Positions 1 to 8,092 of a DNA stretch of 64,000 nt are shown here, one piece after another. Where the stretch lies: NCBI RefSeq assembly GCF_009800965.1, contig NZ_WUAF01000016.1, positions 18,315 through 82,314 of the forward strand, read 5' to 3'. The position numbers and the translations under genes were made by a program. The notes under the pieces are model-generated. The model saw only the letters and a program-made list of their open reading frames with translations, had not been told where the DNA came from and did no database searches. The stretch's first letter is position 1. Each line of letters begins with the position of its first letter. This DNA is from Cognatazoarcus halotolerans (GTDB lineage Bacteria; Pseudomonadota; Gammaproteobacteria; Burkholderiales; Rhodocyclaceae).

Positions 1-694
1 GCCCGTCGATCACCACCAGCTTTCGGTGCAGCCGCAGGTCCATGCGCACGAAGGCCGCACGCACCAGACCGACCGGCAGCGCCGCGACCAGACGCACCCC
101 CGCGGCAAGCAAGCGCTTGCGCCAACGGCTCGCAAGAAAGCGCTTGCTGCCAACGCTGTCGAGCAATACCCGGCAGCGTACGCCGCGCTGCGCGGCCCGC
201 TCCAACGCCAAGGCAACGTCGTCCGCCTGCCCACCCTCGCTCCAGATGTAGAAAGCCATGTCACAGCTTTCGCGAGCAGTGTCGATGTCCCGAGCAATCG
301 CCGAAAGGATCTCAGGCGCCCCATCAAGGAGCCCCACGTCTGCGCCGCCAAGCGGCGGAAAGCCGGTGGACGCGTCGGCGAGGCGGGCAAGCAGCCCCTG
401 CGCGAGCGGCATCGCCGACGCATCCGCGCGGCATCCAGCTGGCACGCCGGACAGCCAGCGCGCCAGGGGCTCGCTCATCTGATGCATCCGCCGCACGCGG
501 CGCCGGCCCAGCGGCCGCTCGCCGATCAGGATGTACAAGGCCAGACCGATGTACGGCACCGTCACCACCAGCAACAGCCAGGCAAGCGAGGTTCCGGGAT
601 AGAGACGCCGCGACACCACGCGCACCACCACCACGATCACCAGCAGCAGGTGAACGATCCCCGCAACAGTTCCGATCCAGCTTGCTCCCGCCAC
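1..694 (-). CDS. cls: cardiolipin synthase, N-terminal part (runs off left edge)
   Basis: This phospholipase-D-superfamily enzyme should condense phosphatidylglycerol into cardiolipin at the inner membrane. The reading frame is open from about 742 down to base 1; the chosen start is a GTG at 694, which places two hydrophobic segments directly at the N-terminus, as in bacterial Cls. The second segment is followed by the basic stretch GERPLGRRRVRRMHQ typical of the family. A phosphodiesterase domain follows (FYIWSEGG, then VLLDSVGSKRFL), and the window edge cuts just inside the first catalytic motif, LHRKLVVIDG, which supplies HxK and Asp of HxKxxxxD. The second HKD motif lies outside the window. 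The family call is firm. The start is less certain because no strong ribosome binding site is visible. Confidence 0.85.
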   Translation of the reverse strand, partial: MAGASWIGTVAGIVHLLLVIVVVVRVVSRRLYPGTSLAWLLLVVTVPYIGLALYILIGERPLGRRRVRRMHQMSEPLARWLSGVPAGCRADASAMPLAQGLLARLADASTGFPPLGGADVGLLDGAPEILSAIARDIDTARESCDMAFYIWSEGGQADDVALALERAAQRGVRCRVLLDSVGSKRFLASRWRKRLLAAGVRLVAALPVGLVRAAFVRMDLRLHRKLVVIDG

Positions 695-771
695 ACGCCC
701 CCCTTGTTGAAACCGGCACCCGCCCGGCCCCGCATCGTCATGTCCGCGACTTCCACAATGAATTTCCGAAC

Positions 772-785
772 TTGGCCGGAATCAA
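772..785 (+). promoter_or_regulatory. FNR/DNR-type box upstream of norE
   Basis: The 14-mer TTGGC-CGGA-ATCAA matches 8 of 10 fixed positions of the FNR/DNR consensus TTGAT-N4-ATCAA. It lies about 60 bases before norE, a suitable position for activation by a CRP/FNR-family regulator under low oxygen or NO. That such regulators control nor genes is established knowledge; binding here is inferred. Confidence 0.5.
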
Positions 786-845
786 GGAATCCCGACACCG
801 CGGCCTGCATTCTTGAGGCACGCCAACATCAGTGCTCCCCGATCA

Positions 846-1454
846 ATGGACGCCACAGCCTCACAGCTTACCCGGACAGACAAATACGACGAGCAGTTCC
901 AGTCCCCCCCCGGCGATCTGGCAATATGGTTCTTCATCCTTGCCGAGTTGCTCGCCTTCGCGGTGTTTTTCGCCGCATATGCGTTCGCGCGGGCGTCGGA
1001 CGTGGCGCTGTTCAACGAGATGCAACAGCAGGTCAACCGCAACCTCGGCGCGCTGAACACGGTCTTTCTGATCACCGCATCGTGGTGCGTGGCCCGCGCC
1101 GTGGCCGCAGTGACCCAAGATGGAGCACACCGGCTTGGCAGCCGCTGGCTGCTCGGCGCAATCTTCTGCGGCGGGGGTTTCCTCGTCGTGAAGATGTTCG
1201 AATACAGTGCAAAGTTCGGCGCCGGAATCTCGTTATCGACCAACACCTTCTGGATGTTCTACCTGTCGCTGACCTTCTTTCACTTCATGCACGTGATCCT
1301 CGGAATGGTGATCCTTGTCGTATTGTGGGTGCAGACCCGCAAGGGCAGCTACGGCCCCGACAATGCCAATGGCCTCGAAAGCGGTGCAGCCTACTGGCAC
1401 ATGGTGGATCTCGTGTGGATCGTCCTCTTCCCGCTCGTTTATGTGATGCGCTGA
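846..1454 (+). CDS. norE: NorE, cytochrome c oxidase subunit III-like nitric oxide reductase accessory protein
   Basis: This is a polytopic membrane protein of about 202 residues in the COX3/NorE family. It has five hydrophobic segments and the NorE-type opening QFQSPPGDLAIWFFILAELL. The later segment SLTFFHFMHVILGMVILVVL resembles subunit III. NorE is an accessory protein of the nitric oxide reductase system whose exact role is unresolved; it may help assembly or stability of the NorCB complex. norF follows after two bases and norQ after that, so the three are probably co-transcribed. I chose ATG 846; an in-frame TTG at 813 would add 11 residues, and neither has a convincing ribosome binding site. 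norB and norC are not found in this window. Confidence 0.8.
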   Translation: MDATASQLTRTDKYDEQFQSPPGDLAIWFFILAELLAFAVFFAAYAFARASDVALFNEMQQQVNRNLGALNTVFLITASWCVARAVAAVTQDGAHRLGSRWLLGAIFCGGGFLVVKMFEYSAKFGAGISLSTNTFWMFYLSLTFFHFMHVILGMVILVVLWVQTRKGSYGPDNANGLESGAAYWHMVDLVWIVLFPLVYVMR

Positions 1455-1456
1455 TC

Positions 1457-1720
1457 ATGACAACCCGAAAACTCGACATTACCCTTGCGGTACTGCTCAC
1501 CGCGACCCTGGCCACCTGGGGTATCGGCGAAGCAGGTGCGGCAGGCGTCGCCGCGATGGTCTCGATGCTGGTACTGACCTTCGTCAAGGGCCGGCTGATC
1601 GCGCTCGATTACATGGGACTGCGCCCGGTCAGGCTGTTCTGGCGCGGCATGCTCGTCGGTTGGCTGGTACTGGTGCTCAGCCTGATCGCCCTTGCTTACT
1701 GGATCGGCCTTTCGGCCTGA
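1457..1720 (+). CDS. norF: NorF-like small membrane protein (prokaryotic COX4 family)
   Basis: An 87-residue protein with three hydrophobic helices, resembling the prokaryotic cytochrome c oxidase subunit IV/NorF family. The second helix is followed by the basic loop VKGRLIALDYMGLR, which is typical of NorF-like proteins. It starts two bases after the norE stop codon, so translation is probably coupled. Its usual role, with NorE, is to support full nitric oxide reductase activity. The family call rests on size, helix pattern and position between norE and norQ, since such small membrane proteins are weakly conserved. Confidence 0.7.
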   Translation: MTTRKLDITLAVLLTATLATWGIGEAGAAGVAAMVSMLVLTFVKGRLIALDYMGLRPVRLFWRGMLVGWLVLVLSLIALAYWIGLSA

Positions 1721-1739
1721 ACGACTGGAAACGAACGAA

Positions 1740-2543
1740 ATGGATACCCGCGTGACCTCACCCGCCGCCCTCCCCTTCTACCAGGCCTCCGGCAATGAAA
1801 TCGAACTCTTCGAGCATGCATGGCGAAACCGGCTTCCATTGCTCATCAAGGGTCCGACCGGCGTCGGCAAGACCCGCTTCGTCGCCCACATGGCGGCACG
1901 CCTTGGCCTGCCGCTGTTCACCGTGGCCTGCCACGACGATCTCACCGCGGCCGACCTGGTCGGTCGTCACCTGATCGGCGACGGCCAGACGATATGGTGC
2001 GATGGCCCCCTGACACGCGCAGTGCGCGAAGGCGGCATCTGTTATCTGGACGAAGTGGTCGAAGCGCGCAAGGACACCACGGTGGTCATCCATCCGCTGG
2101 CGGACGATCGCCGAGTACTGCCGATCGACCGCACCGGCGAGCAGCTCGAAGCGCCGGACGGCTTCATGCTGGTGATGAGCTACAACCCGGGTTACCAGAA
2201 CTTCCTGAAAGGTCTTAAGCCATCGACGCGCCAGCGCTTCATCTCGCTGCGCTTCGATTTTCCCGCGGGCGAGCGCGAAGAAGCCATTCTGGTCGGAGAG
2301 ACCGGATGCGATCCAATGCTTGCCCGGCAACTGGTCTCCATCGCTCACAGCCTTCGGGCGCTGAAGGATGTCGACCTCGAGGAGGTCGTATCGACCCGCT
2401 TGCTCGTCTACGCGGCAAAGCTGGTAAAGGTGGGACTGTCGCCGATCGAGGCGTGTCGCTCTTCGATGGTCGAGAGCCTGACCGACGATCCGGAGGTCGC
2501 CGAAGCGCTGATGGAGGTCGTCAGCGCCACCTTCGGCCGTTGA
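1740..2543 (+). CDS. norQ: NorQ/NirQ, MoxR-type AAA+ ATPase
   Basis: This 267-residue ATPase of the CbbQ/NirQ/NorQ family is an AAA+ chaperone thought to act with the von Willebrand protein NorD (8093-9928 here) to insert metal or activate nitric oxide reductase. The Walker A motif GPTGVGKT lies near residue 38 and a Walker B-like segment ICYLDEVVEA near residue 100. Further on are MSYNPGYQ and the arginine-bearing STRQRF, typical of this family. The C-terminal CbbQ region holds RLLVYAAKLV. The ATG at 1740 follows a GGAAA-containing leader and gives the normal family length. It follows norF by 19 bases. The norD partner is separated from it by about 5.5 kb of other genes. Confidence 0.9.
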   Translation: MDTRVTSPAALPFYQASGNEIELFEHAWRNRLPLLIKGPTGVGKTRFVAHMAARLGLPLFTVACHDDLTAADLVGRHLIGDGQTIWCDGPLTRAVREGGICYLDEVVEARKDTTVVIHPLADDRRVLPIDRTGEQLEAPDGFMLVMSYNPGYQNFLKGLKPSTRQRFISLRFDFPAGEREEAILVGETGCDPMLARQLVSIAHSLRALKDVDLEEVVSTRLLVYAAKLVKVGLSPIEACRSSMVESLTDDPEVAEALMEVVSATFGR

Positions 2544-2671
2544 ATCGCGGGTAACCCGACGAAAGCCGGCTTTCCCGCTCGAAGACGCCGCGGGCGAGCC
2601 GCGACCGGCCAGACATTGGCGCCCCTGGTGCCAATAGACGCCTGGCGGCAGTACCCCGGGGCGAGCTTTGA

Positions 2672-2812
2672 TTACATCTTCTCCTTCACGTCTTTCGCGG
2701 CATCCTGCACCTTCTCCCCGCCGGCTTCGATATCCTTGCCCGCACCAGCGATGGTGTTGCACCCCCCGATCAGGAAGGCTGCGGCTACAAGCATTGCAAT
2801 GGTCGCTTTCAT
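2672..2812 (-). CDS. entericidin A/B family small lipoprotein
   Basis: A 46-residue protein with a lipoprotein signal peptide (lipobox LIGGC) followed by NTIAGAGKDIEAGGEKVQDA, the standard entericidin EcnA/EcnB pattern. Such proteins are lipidated at the cysteine and held in the cell envelope; they are linked to stationary-phase and envelope stress. The start used here is preceded by a clear AGGAG ribosome binding site (complement of 2817-2821), which excludes a longer reading frame starting at 2857. It is a single gene on the minus strand between norQ and the histidine kinase. Confidence 0.88.
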   Translation of the reverse strand: MKATIAMLVAAAFLIGGCNTIAGAGKDIEAGGEKVQDAAKDVKEKM

Positions 2813-2937
2813 GATTTTCTCCTGTTGACCGGGCCTGCCGACCTCTCGCCAGGCCATTCATACGTCCTGTGTTGCAACGAGGTGTTTCCAGTCTATGCAG
2901 ACGGGCTGGCCCGCGATGTCGGATTCGGAGGAAAGTA

Positions 2938-4389
2938 ATGTCGGACGAATCCTGCAACAATGCGGCACACCTGCCCATAGCCGGAGATCACGCGATGCCC
3001 CTGCCGGAACCGCCCGCACCCGCCCGAACGGCCAACCGGATAACCCAGGCATGGCCGCATCTGCTGCTTGCCTGCGGCTGCGTCTTCTCGATCACCCTGC
3101 TCGCGACGAGCTACATGCAGTCCTCGCTGGGCTTGGCGGCAATCAGCGCATTGCGCCATCAGGCGACGCGCATCGATCGCCTCGATCAGCTCCAGATCCA
3201 GCTCGTGGACGCTGAAACAGGCGTGCGCGGGTACCTGCTGAGCGGCGAGCCGCTCTACCTGGAGCCCTACGAGTCCGCCACGGCGCGGCTTCCGGAGACC
3301 CTGAGGCTCCTGCGGGCCGAGCTCTCCCCGCTGCCGGAGGAGCAATCCCGCCTGCTCAGGCTGGTGAGTCTGGTGGACCGCAAACGGGAGGTAATGGGGC
3401 TCGCCGTCGCGGCAAAGACAATGGGCCAGCAGATCGAGGGGGAGCTCGAAGGCAAGTTGCTGATGGACGACATTCGCGCCCTGACAACCGAATTGCGCGC
3501 CAGTCTCATCTCGTACGGCGACCACAACATCGATCAGTCGCTCGAGAATTTCCGTCATACCCGTCTTGCCGGGATTCTGCTCGCAAGCGGCTCACTGGTC
3601 TTGCTGATTCTGCTGTTCGCAGTGCTGCAGCGCCAGCACGAATTGCGTGACCGTATCGCGGACCTGATGGCCGGCGAGAACAAACGCCTCGACCGGGAAG
3701 TGCGGGCACGCACTTCCGAGCTGAGCAGCCTGGCCAGCTACCTCACCAATGCGCGCGAAGCGGAGCAGGCCCGTCTCGCACGCGAACTTCACGACGAACT
3801 CGGCTCCCTGCTCACCGCCGCCAAGCTCGACGCGGGATGGATCGCGCGCAAGTTGCCCGCCGAGGTACGTGCGCCGCTCGACGAGCGCATTGCCCGCCTG
3901 CAGCGCACATTGAGCGAAGGGATTGCCCTCAAGAGGCGCATCATCGACGGTCTTCGACCGCCGCTTCTCAAGGACCTCGGGCTGGTCGCCGCACTCAAGG
4001 CCCTCGTCGAGGATTACGAGATGGGCGGCGAGTTCGTCATCCACGCCGATCTCCCGGACGAGAACTCGCCGGCCTTGCCGGCCGACCGTTCCCTGGCCTT
4101 GTACAGGATCGCCCAGGAGTCGCTTACCAACATCAGGAAATATGCCAGCGCAAAGACGGTACGGTTGAGCCTGAAGCTCGAACCGGACACAGCCTGCCTC
4201 GAGGTACGCGACGACGGCAGCGGCTTCGCCAACGACAAGTTGCCGACGGTATCGCGACACGGCCTGGCGGGAATGAAGCATCGGGTGCAGAGTTTCGCGG
4301 GCAGATTCGACCTCGAAACGGCACCGGGAAAGGGAACGCTGATTCGCGCGCGGATACCGCTCGGCGGCGACTCACCGGAGATCGACTAA
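2938..4389 (+). CDS. CHASE3-domain sensor histidine kinase (NarX/DesK-type HisKA_3)
   Basis: This 483-residue membrane kinase has a first transmembrane helix at about residues 40-60, a periplasmic CHASE3 region (about 65-205, with the helix motif DAETGVRGYLLSG), a second helix near 220, and then a HisKA_3 dimerisation domain. The phosphoacceptor histidine is H285 in ARELHDELGS. The HATPase_c domain follows, with NIRKYASA, VRDDGSGF and the glycine loop HGLAGMKHR. It should autophosphorylate and pass phosphate to the NarL-type regulator encoded convergently. The ATG at 2938 has a strong GGAGG ribosome binding site, so the longer frame from 2869 is rejected. The 3' end overlaps the receiver gene on the other strand by four bases. 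The signal is unknown. Confidence 0.88.
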   Translation: MSDESCNNAAHLPIAGDHAMPLPEPPAPARTANRITQAWPHLLLACGCVFSITLLATSYMQSSLGLAAISALRHQATRIDRLDQLQIQLVDAETGVRGYLLSGEPLYLEPYESATARLPETLRLLRAELSPLPEEQSRLLRLVSLVDRKREVMGLAVAAKTMGQQIEGELEGKLLMDDIRALTTELRASLISYGDHNIDQSLENFRHTRLAGILLASGSLVLLILLFAVLQRQHELRDRIADLMAGENKRLDREVRARTSELSSLASYLTNAREAEQARLARELHDELGSLLTAAKLDAGWIARKLPAEVRAPLDERIARLQRTLSEGIALKRRIIDGLRPPLLKDLGLVAALKALVEDYEMGGEFVIHADLPDENSPALPADRSLALYRIAQESLTNIRKYASAKTVRLSLKLEPDTACLEVRDDGSGFANDKLPTVSRHGLAGMKHRVQSFAGRFDLETAPGKGTLIRARIPLGGDSPEID

Positions 4390-4787
4390 TCCGGCTGCGC
4401 TGCCGACTGGACGAAATCGATCAGGTCATCCATACCGTTGGCCTTGTCGAAGAAGGCTTCCGCACCATAAGCTTCGCAGCGCCGCCTCAGAGACTCCCGG
4501 GCATAGCTCGAGAACACCACGGCACGTGGCTGACCGTAACGATCGGGGGATTCGCTGAGCTCGCGCAGAATGCCCAGTCCGCTGCCTTCACTCAGCTCAA
4601 GATCGACGATCGCGAGATCCGGCGTCTCGCGTGCGAGTGTCTGGAGGGCTTTCGTCTCGCCGTCGACGACGCCTACCAACTCGACGCCATCAAGTTCGTC
4701 GAACATCTCTTCGAGCAGTTCGCGCAGCAGCGCCGAATCCTCGACGAGCAGTACCTTGAGATTCGCTCCGGAGCCTTGCCGCGTCAC
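4386..4787 (-). CDS. single-domain response regulator (CheY-like receiver)
   Basis: A 133-residue stand-alone receiver domain with no output domain. The acidic pocket is E16-D17 (VEDS), the probable phosphorylation site D62 (IVDLEL), the conserved Ser at VFSSY and Lys at FFDKAN. It starts in an ATGA four-base overlap with the stop of the upstream NarL-type regulator, so the two are translationally coupled. It may act as a phosphate sink or adaptor in the same phosphorelay as the CHASE3 kinase, with which its 3' end overlaps tail-to-tail. Confidence 0.87.
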   Translation of the reverse strand: MTRQGSGANLKVLLVEDSALLRELLEEMFDELDGVELVGVVDGETKALQTLARETPDLAIVDLELSEGSGLGILRELSESPDRYGQPRAVVFSSYARESLRRRCEAYGAEAFFDKANGMDDLIDFVQSAAQPD

Positions 4788-5434
4788 GTCGGTCCCACCT
4801 CATCAACGATCAATCCATGCCGAAGCGCGTAGGCGGCGAGTTCGGCATTGCTCGAGACGGCGAGCTTTTCCAGCAGCCGCGACCGGTAGGTACTGACGGT
4901 CTTCACGCTGAGTGACAGGATCGATGCGATATCGGAAACGGATTCACCCTTGGCGAGTCGCAGGAAAACCTGCAATTCGCGCTCCGAAAGACTCTCGTGC
5001 AAGGGTGCGCTACCCGCTCCGGTCAATTCGTCGGCCATCAACTCGGCCGTCCGGCCGGAAAGATAGCGTCGGCCCTGGGCGACCGTACGAACGGCCTTGA
5101 GCAGCTCGTTCCGTTCGCAGTCCTTGCACAGATATCCGTTGGCGCCATTCCGGATCATCGCCAGCGCATAACGCTCTTCCGGAAAGCCGCTCAGCACGAG
5201 GACGCCGAGTTCCGGATAACGCTGGCGCGCGGCGCGCAGGACGTCGACACCGCTTTGCCCCGGCAGCGAGAGATCGAGCAGCAACACGTCGCACGCTTCC
5301 GTACGCAGGTTCTGCAGCGCCTCTTCGCCGCTGGCGGCCTCGAAGGCGATGCGAATGTCCACTTCTTCGCCAAGCAACTCGCGAAAACCGGCCCGCACGA
5401 TCTGATGGTCATCGACAATGGCGACTTTGATCAT
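4784..5434 (-). CDS. NarL/FixJ-family response regulator
   Basis: A 216-residue two-domain regulator. The receiver has acidic residues at IVDDH, phosphoacceptor D54 (LLLDLSL) and the conserved Lys in LCKDC. The LuxR-type helix-turn-helix follows: LSERELQVFLRLAKGESVSD then SVKTVSTYRSRLLEKL. The usual partner of a HisKA_3 kinase is a NarL-type regulator, so the convergent CHASE3 kinase gene is the obvious cognate. ATG 5434 has a GGAG ribosome binding site and puts the receiver at the very N-terminus, which is better than the frame extended to 5464. Target genes are unknown; the adjacent stress genes (DUF1328, CsbD) are possible targets by position only. Confidence 0.9.
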   Translation of the reverse strand: MIKVAIVDDHQIVRAGFRELLGEEVDIRIAFEAASGEEALQNLRTEACDVLLLDLSLPGQSGVDVLRAARQRYPELGVLVLSGFPEERYALAMIRNGANGYLCKDCERNELLKAVRTVAQGRRYLSGRTAELMADELTGAGSAPLHESLSERELQVFLRLAKGESVSDIASILSLSVKTVSTYRSRLLEKLAVSSNAELAAYALRHGLIVDEVGPT

Positions 5435-5536
5435 GAACCACTCCGAAGCATGCCAAGGCTGCATCCTACCAAGTCGATGCCAGGGCGTCGAAGCACTCGA
5501 CCATGCCTCACCCCTGGCGCGCCACCGATCGCACGG

Positions 5537-5704
5537 TCAGCCACGGCCGCGGAACACGTTGACGACAAAGCTCACCACCGCCATGAGCAGGAACACGAAG
5601 AAAAGGACCTTGGCAATACCGGCCGCGCCGGCAGCGAGGCCACCGAATCCGAACACCGCGGCTATCAGCGCGATGACGAAGAAAACCACTGCATAGTGAA
5701 GCAT
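5537..5704 (-). CDS. DUF1328 (YtjA-like) small membrane protein
   Basis: A 55-residue protein with two hydrophobic helices separated by a Gly/Ala-rich turn ([19 protein letters not shown]), which is the DUF1328/YtjA signature. It ends in a short basic tail NVFRGRG. Its function is unknown; members are commonly found beside CsbD and entericidin genes as general stress or stationary-phase proteins, as here. ATG 5704 is chosen because it gives the family length and follows an AGGAGAG-like leader. Confidence 0.85.
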   Translation of the reverse strand: MLHYAVVFFVIALIAAVFGFGGLAAGAAGIAKVLFFVFLLMAVVSFVVNVFRGRG

Positions 5705-5754
5705 GACGCTCTCCTCTCCGGCGGCCGACCGCATCGCCGGCCGCCGGACTCCGA

Positions 5755-5958
5755 TCAGTTGCGATTACCCTTCTCCCAAGCCTCGAGCTGTTTTCTGGCT
5801 TCCTCGACGCTCAACCCGTAGCGCTCTTGGATCTTGCCGGCCAGCACCTCGCGACGCCCGTCGATAACGTCGAGATCGTCGTCGGTGAGCTTGCCCCATT
5901 GCACCTTTGCCTTGCCCTTCAGTTGCTTCCAGTTGCCCTCAATGATGTCTCGGTTCAT
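5755..5958 (-). CDS. CsbD family stress protein
   Basis: A 67-residue hydrophilic protein with the CsbD core: [20 protein letters not shown] then [20 protein letters not shown] and a C-terminal helix. CsbD-like proteins are induced by general stress in many bacteria; their biochemical role is unknown. It has an AGGAGAA ribosome binding site and lies 50 bases upstream of the DUF1328 gene on the same strand, so the two are probably one transcript. Confidence 0.92.
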   Translation of the reverse strand: MNRDIIEGNWKQLKGKAKVQWGKLTDDDLDVIDGRREVLAGKIQERYGLSVEEARKQLEAWEKGNRN

Positions 5959-6133
5959 GTGCTTTTCTCCTTCTGAACGATTGGACGAAACCCGCTGGCG
6001 CCTGTCGTTGCCGTGCTGCCGGCCAGCGAATGCATGGCTTCACTGTAGCGGCGTGGCAGAGGTGAAAGGATCGGCCGCTTCCGAAAGGTTTGTCAGACGG
6101 CGCTTACATGTTGCAACACCCGGCGGGACTGAC

Positions 6134-6147
6134 TTGTTTCCCATCAA
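6134..6147 (+). promoter_or_regulatory. FNR/DNR-type box upstream of the ccoG-like/norD unit
   Basis: TTGTT-TCCC-ATCAA matches 9 of 10 fixed positions of the FNR/DNR consensus TTGAT-N4-ATCAA. It lies 46 bases before the start of the 6194 gene, the first of four tightly packed genes ending in norD. Together with the weaker box at 772-785 it suggests that both nor accessory blocks are switched on by the same anaerobic or NO-responsive CRP/FNR-family regulator. No such regulator gene lies in this window. Confidence 0.6.
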
Positions 6148-6193
6148 GTTTGTGGTGGCCTGCAACTGATAGGCTCGCCGGGAGAGTGAGAAG

Positions 6194-6607
6194 ATGATCG
6201 CCAAACACCCCGACCCAATCGACAAACCCGAATCCGCGCCCGGTTTCGGCCTCGCTGTGGCCGCCGAGTCGCTGTACCTGATCAACCTCATGATCGCCCC
6301 CGGGCTTGCCTTTGCGGCGTTGCTCGCGCTGTGGTTCAAGCACCGTCGCACCGCCCCCGCACTCGCCCGGGCCCACCTGGCCCAAACGGTCGCGGGCAGC
6401 ATCTGGGCCGGGGTCCTGCTGGTGGGCGCCAACCTCGCCATCATCCTGCTCGGCGGCTACGACGCGCCCTATACCTGGGTGGTGGTGATCCTTTACTTCG
6501 TCACCTGCCACGCGACGCTGATCTGCTTCGGCGCCATCGGGCTCGCCCGCGCGCTGTCCGCCCAGACCTACCGCTATCCGCTCATCGGGCGCCGCATCGA
6601 TGACTAG
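6194..6607 (+). CDS. DUF4870-like membrane protein of unknown function
   Basis: A 137-residue protein with a hydrophilic N-terminus and three or four hydrophobic helices. It ends in AQTYRYPLIGRRIDD, and the YRYPL tail resembles small DUF4870/Tic20-like membrane proteins. No catalytic or metal-binding residues are evident. It is the first gene of a compact unit: the next gene overlaps it by eight bases, and the unit ends in norD. This implies a role connected with the iron-sulfur membrane protein or with nitric oxide reductase assembly, but no function is assigned. The start has a GGGAGAGTGAGAAG leader. Confidence 0.6.
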   Translation: MIAKHPDPIDKPESAPGFGLAVAAESLYLINLMIAPGLAFAALLALWFKHRRTAPALARAHLAQTVAGSIWAGVLLVGANLAIILLGGYDAPYTWVVVILYFVTCHATLICFGAIGLARALSAQTYRYPLIGRRIDD

Positions 6608-7601
6608 CGCCGGACACAGGATCATCCCGATCGTCGCCGCCGACGGCGCGCGATCGCCCGGGCAGCGACGCAAGCGCCTGCGTTTCTACGCGCAGACCGG
6701 GTTTTTCGTGCTGTTCGTGCTCGCCCCGGTGTTCAATCTGCTGCGTTACGACCTGGTCGCCGAGCACGCCTGGTTCCTCGGCATGGAATGGCACATCGGC
6801 CTCGACGACTATTCTGCCGGCCGGATCGGCTTGGGCGATCTGTGGCTCAACATCGGGCTGCGGTTGTTCGCGCCGATCATCGGGGCCGGTGCAGCCCTGA
6901 TCTGGGTGTCGTGGAAATGGGGCCGGCTCTACTGCGGCTGGCTGTGTCCGCACTTCTCGGTGGTCGAGACCATCAACCGGCTGATGCGCCGAGCCATCGG
7001 CAAGCCCAGCCTGTGGGACACCCGTCAGCTGCCGCCACGCGAGCCGGACGGCACGCCAATCCGCTACGACACGCGCTGGTGGCTGATCACCGTGCCGCTT
7101 GCGATCGGCTTTGCCTTCGTCTGGGCGGTGGTGCTGCTCACCTACCTGCTGCCGCCCTTCGAGATCTACGGCAATCTCGTCAGCGCCACGCTCACCCGCA
7201 ACCAGTTCGTCTTCATCACCGCCGGCACGGTCGTGCTGTCGATCGAATTCCTCTTCGCCCGTCACCTGTTCTGCCGCTATGCCTGTGCGGTGGGTTTCTT
7301 CCAGAGCCTCGCCTGGATGGGCAACAAGGCGGCCATGGTGGTGGGCTTCGAGCGTGACCGCGCCGCAGACTGCGCGAGCTGCCATTCCGCCTGCGATCAC
7401 GCCTGCCCGATGCGCCTTAAACCGCGCAACGTGAAACGCATGATGTTCACCTGCACCCAGTGTGCGCAGTGCATCTCCGCCTGCGAAACCACCCAGCGCG
7501 ACAACCCCGACGGGCCGCTGCTGCAGTGGGTGAGCGGCGAGGCCGCGCGCCACAACGAAGCGGTGCTGCAGGCCCGCAAGCCGCTCAGGGGCGGGCAATG
7601 A
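6600..7601 (+). CDS. polytopic 4Fe-4S membrane protein (CcoG/NosR/NapH-like)
   Basis: A 333-residue membrane protein with about five helices and a C-terminal cytoplasmic pair of 4Fe-4S motifs (near residues 260-295): CASCHSACDHACP and CTQCAQCISAC. Two further motifs, YCGWLCPHFS and FCRYACAVGFFQ, are the paired CxxxCP-like membrane motifs of the NapH/NosR/CcoG group. CcoG reduces copper during cbb3 oxidase assembly, while NosR and NapH pass quinol electrons to periplasmic reductases. The periplasmic flavin domain of NosR is absent, so CcoG or NapH is the better analogy. Position between a membrane protein and norD suggests a role in maturation of, or electron supply to, NO-handling enzymes. 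It overlaps both neighbours. Confidence 0.8.
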   Translation: MTSAGHRIIPIVAADGARSPGQRRKRLRFYAQTGFFVLFVLAPVFNLLRYDLVAEHAWFLGMEWHIGLDDYSAGRIGLGDLWLNIGLRLFAPIIGAGAALIWVSWKWGRLYCGWLCPHFSVVETINRLMRRAIGKPSLWDTRQLPPREPDGTPIRYDTRWWLITVPLAIGFAFVWAVVLLTYLLPPFEIYGNLVSATLTRNQFVFITAGTVVLSIEFLFARHLFCRYACAVGFFQSLAWMGNKAAMVVGFERDRAADCASCHSACDHACPMRLKPRNVKRMMFTCTQCAQCISACETTQRDNPDGPLLQWVSGEAARHNEAVLQARKPLRGGQ

Positions 7602-8077
7602 ACGACTTCGCACTTGCCCGCGCGGTACATGTTCTGGCGATCGTCTGGTGGATCGGCGGGGTCGCCTTCGTCACGCTGACCCTGCTGCCGGCCTGTCGCG
7701 GCCTCGCGGCTGCCGAGGCGCGCATCACCCTGTTCGAATCGCTCGAGTACCGCTTCGGCAGCCAGGCCCGTTGGGCGACGCTGCTGGCCGGCGCCTCGGG
7801 GCTATGGCTCACGCACCGGCTCGGAGCCTGGGGCAGGTTCCTCGACCCCGCCCAGTGGTGGTGGATGCACGCCATGGTCGCAATCTGGCTGATCTTCACC
7901 CTGATGCTGTTCGTGCTCGAGCCGCTGGTGCTGCACCGCTGGTTTCGGCAGCGCGCGGCAGCGGCGCCGGAAGCCACCTTCGCACTGATCGAACGGATGC
8001 ATCGCATCCTGCTGGCAGCCAGCCTGCTCACCGTGGCCGGCGCGGTCGCCGGCAGCCATGGCGGCTGGTGGATGTAG
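7598..8077 (+). CDS. CopD-like integral membrane protein
   Basis: A 159-residue protein with four predicted helices, opening with RAVHVLAIVWWIGGVAFVT, a pattern seen in CopD-like and related four-helix membrane proteins where an early His may bind haem or copper. Other candidate ligands are H107 in WWWMHAM and the H/R-rich loop LVLHRWFRQR. It starts in an ATGA overlap with the iron-sulfur protein and is followed 15 bases later by norD, so the operon position is secure. No precise function is assigned; copper or haem handling for respiratory enzymes is an inference from position and the histidines. Confidence 0.6.
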   Translation: MNDFALARAVHVLAIVWWIGGVAFVTLTLLPACRGLAAAEARITLFESLEYRFGSQARWATLLAGASGLWLTHRLGAWGRFLDPAQWWWMHAMVAIWLIFTLMLFVLEPLVLHRWFRQRAAAAPEATFALIERMHRILLAASLLTVAGAVAGSHGGWWM

Positions 8078-8092
8078 CAAGGGAGCCGGAAA

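Noticed and set aside
26..1720. 564-residue plus-strand reading frame over the cls, norE and norF region
   Set aside because: Its first 400 residues are antisense to cardiolipin synthase or out of frame with norE and have Arg/Pro/His-rich composition; only its last 87 residues are the real norF.
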